NCBI GenBank assembly: GCA_905209725.1
Contig: CAJLTZ010000059.1
Coordinates: 1 to 15,911, forward strand
Reading direction: 5' to 3'
Length of the DNA stretch: 15,911 nucleotides
From: an uncultured Muribaculaceae bacterium
Lineage (GTDB): Bacteria; Bacteroidota; Bacteroidia; Bacteroidales; Muribaculaceae
Below are positions 14,541 to 15,911 of this stretch, piece by piece; position 1 is the first letter of the stretch; every line of letters begins with the position of its first letter. The position numbers were made by a program, and so were the translations under genes. Under the pieces are notes generated by a model that saw only the letters and a program-made list of their open reading frames with translations, was not told the origin of the DNA and made no database searches.

Positions 14541-15830
14541 ACTGTCCACTAAAAATGGACGTGGTTAAAAATTAAATAAATTCGGTTCACTTGAATCACA
14601 GAGAACATTGACATTTTTGAAATTCGATTTGTCGAAGAGGTCTCGCAGACTGGTTTTGTCCGTAAGCGAGATGCCAAGAATCTGAAGGACTTCGTAGATG
14701 CTTCGCTCCAGCCTCATATCATGCTGCACTATTGCCACAAGGCAATAAGTGATTATGGCACAATAGATTTGAATGCGGACTGCATTCTCCGAAGTACCCC
14801 AGAACTTCTTGATGCGCAGGTGCTGTTTGATCCATTTGAAGAACAGCTCCACGCTCCATCGGTTGCGGTAGAGTTCGGCAATTGTCTCGGCAGAGGCCGT
14901 CAGATGGTTTGTCAGGAAGATGTATCTGGTACCATCCTCCGGGTCAATACAGACCACTTTCCGCAGTTTCCCGGGGTAATCCTTCGCGCTTTTATAAACC
15001 GTGAAGTAACCGATTGCATCGGAAACCACGTTCTCAGGAAGCCTCCGTTTCCAAGTCACAGGCTTGAACCTGACATTGGTTTTCGCCCTGACGACGAAGA
15101 ATGCTCCGATGCGGTTAATGGTATAGAGATTGCCGAAATCATTGTAGCCACGATCGAATACGTTCTCATACGGAATCTCCGGCATAGCCTTGGAATCATG
15201 GACTTTAGCTTCGGTAATATGCACGAAAGCAGGCACTTGAGCCTCTATGTCATATAGCGTGTGCATCTTGATGCCACCCTTGTGCTTGCGGAACTTCGCC
15301 CACTCGAACACCGACAGACAGAGATCAATCGTGGTTGAATCGAAGGCATATACATGACCGTCAAGCTCGAAGATTTTCTGTATCCGGCGCCTGCGGGCCT
15401 CAGCAATCATGAAGAATGCGAACTCCTCAAAGATGCAGTAATCCCGCTGCTCGTTAGCCTTGCTAAGATTGCTCCGGGTCACGGACTTCCCTATTCCGAG
15501 GTGATAGACCTTACCGGCATGGGCTTCCATAGCAACGATGAGATCCCGAAGACTTTCTCGGTTTGAAAGTTGTCCAAACATCATCGTAAGTAGCTGATTC
15601 CAACAAGTATAACTCTTTACATACTTGTCGCCATCATACTTCGCGACTATACGATTGAACTTGCTACGGTTCAAGAACTGGACTAATTGGGAGAAAATAA
15701 ATGGGTCTTTATGCATAACGGTCTGATTATGACCGCAAATGTAATTTGAAATCCGTTCGCTCCCAAATTACTCATAACAAATTGAATTTCAATAATTTCA
15801 AAGAACTCTTATGATTTTTTAGTGGACACT
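14541..15830 (-). mobile_element. Full-length IS4-type insertion sequence
   Basis: The ends carry inverted repeats: the left side reads ACTGTCCACTAAAAA and the right side, reverse complemented, AGTGTCCACTAAAAAA, with further partial matches outwards (CACTAC against CATTAG). The single gene spans nearly the whole element. I could not find an exact target duplication in the flanks, so the outer boundaries are accurate only to a few bases. A subterminal inverted repeat GTCCA/TGGAC lies at 14544-14560. The ends resemble those of the other element type in this window (TTACTGTCCGCTAAA). Confidence 0.8.
14565..15716 (-). CDS. IS4-family transposase (intact)
   Basis: This 383-residue DDE transposase catalyses cut-and-paste movement of its element. 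Residues 1-110 form the DUF4372-type N-terminal region (DKYVKSYTCWNQLLTMMFGQ, SLRDLIVAME). The catalytic residues are visible: D126 in FDSTTIDL, D188 in FDRGYND, and E290 within the Y283-R286-E290-K297 signature of the IS4 family (YRNRWSVELFFKWIK). The length is usual for the group and the frame has no breaks, so the enzyme may be active. A near-identical second copy starts 30 bp beyond its upstream end. Confidence 0.9.
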   Translation of the reverse strand: MHKDPFIFSQLVQFLNRSKFNRIVAKYDGDKYVKSYTCWNQLLTMMFGQLSNRESLRDLIVAMEAHAGKVYHLGIGKSVTRSNLSKANEQRDYCIFEEFAFFMIAEARRRRIQKIFELDGHVYAFDSTTIDLCLSVFEWAKFRKHKGGIKMHTLYDIEAQVPAFVHITEAKVHDSKAMPEIPYENVFDRGYNDFGNLYTINRIGAFFVVRAKTNVRFKPVTWKRRLPENVVSDAIGYFTVYKSAKDYPGKLRKVVCIDPEDGTRYIFLTNHLTASAETIAELYRNRWSVELFFKWIKQHLRIKKFWGTSENAVRIQIYCAIITYCLVAIVQHDMRLERSIYEVLQILGISLTDKTSLRDLFDKSNFKNVNVLCDSSEPNLFNF

Positions 15831-15860
15831 AATGACCATACATAACTATGGAGTGACACT

Positions 15861-15911
15861 ACTGTCCACTAAAAAATGGACGGGGTTAAAAATTAAATAA
15901 ATTCGGTTCAC
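15861..15911 (-). mobile_element. 3' end of a second copy of the same IS4-type element, cut by window edge
   Basis: The last 51 bases repeat the left end of the element at 14541 with only a one-base insertion in the A-run and one substitution (GTGG to GGGG). They include the transposase stop codon region (about 15885) and the codons before it. The copy has the same orientation and is separated from the first by 30 bp. Confidence 0.85.

Overview
The window looks like chromosomal DNA of a Bacteroidota bacterium of the order Bacteroidales, probably a gut commensal close to Muribaculaceae (the family is inference). Reasons: the gene order ybeY-mnmG-apt-uvrC; a 1163-residue secreted protein ending in a type IX secretion (T9SS)-like sorting domain; a membrane-spanning TPR/AraC regulator of a type common in this phylum; insertion-sequence types common in Bacteroidales; and promoters of the Bacteroidota form TTTG-N19/20-TAnnTTTG with weak ribosome binding sites.

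Layout. (1) Positions 1-150 hold the inward-facing 5' end of an IS4-type element on the minus strand, cut by the window edge. Positions 203-310 hold a nested hairpin element. (2) Positions 417-7417 are a minus-strand housekeeping block, in transcription order ybeY, mnmG, apt, uvrC and a two-domain gene joining a HAD phosphatase to 3-dehydroquinate synthase (AroB). A perfect 16-bp palindrome matching the parS centromere consensus lies between mnmG and apt, and a double palindrome lies in the leader of ybeY. (3) Positions 7418-9283 are mostly non-coding and hold IS debris: a C-terminal IS982-type transposase fragment, a C-terminal ISL3/ISAon1-type fragment, and an IS4-type element that interrupts the latter and is itself truncated. 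(4) Positions 9284-14430 are plus-strand: a TPR/transmembrane/AraC regulator, then a large secreted multidomain protein, followed by a strong hairpin. (5) From 14541 to the end lies one full-length IS4-type element on the minus strand and, 30 bp further on, the first 51 bases of a second near-identical copy in the same orientation.

How the genes fit together. The minus-strand block serves basic functions: ribosome maturation (YbeY), tRNA wobble modification (MnmG), adenine salvage (Apt), nucleotide excision repair (UvrC) and the shikimate pathway (AroB). The plus-strand pair looks like an envelope-sensing regulator beside a secreted or surface product that it may control. The two IS4-type copies at 1-150 and 8611-9090 are inverted relative to each other and bound the whole housekeeping block.

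The points most worth a second look are the HAD-AroB fusion, the parS-like site beside mnmG, the operator or hairpin in front of ybeY, and the regulator/secreted-protein pair. I did not find clear evidence for a wholly new multi-gene system.
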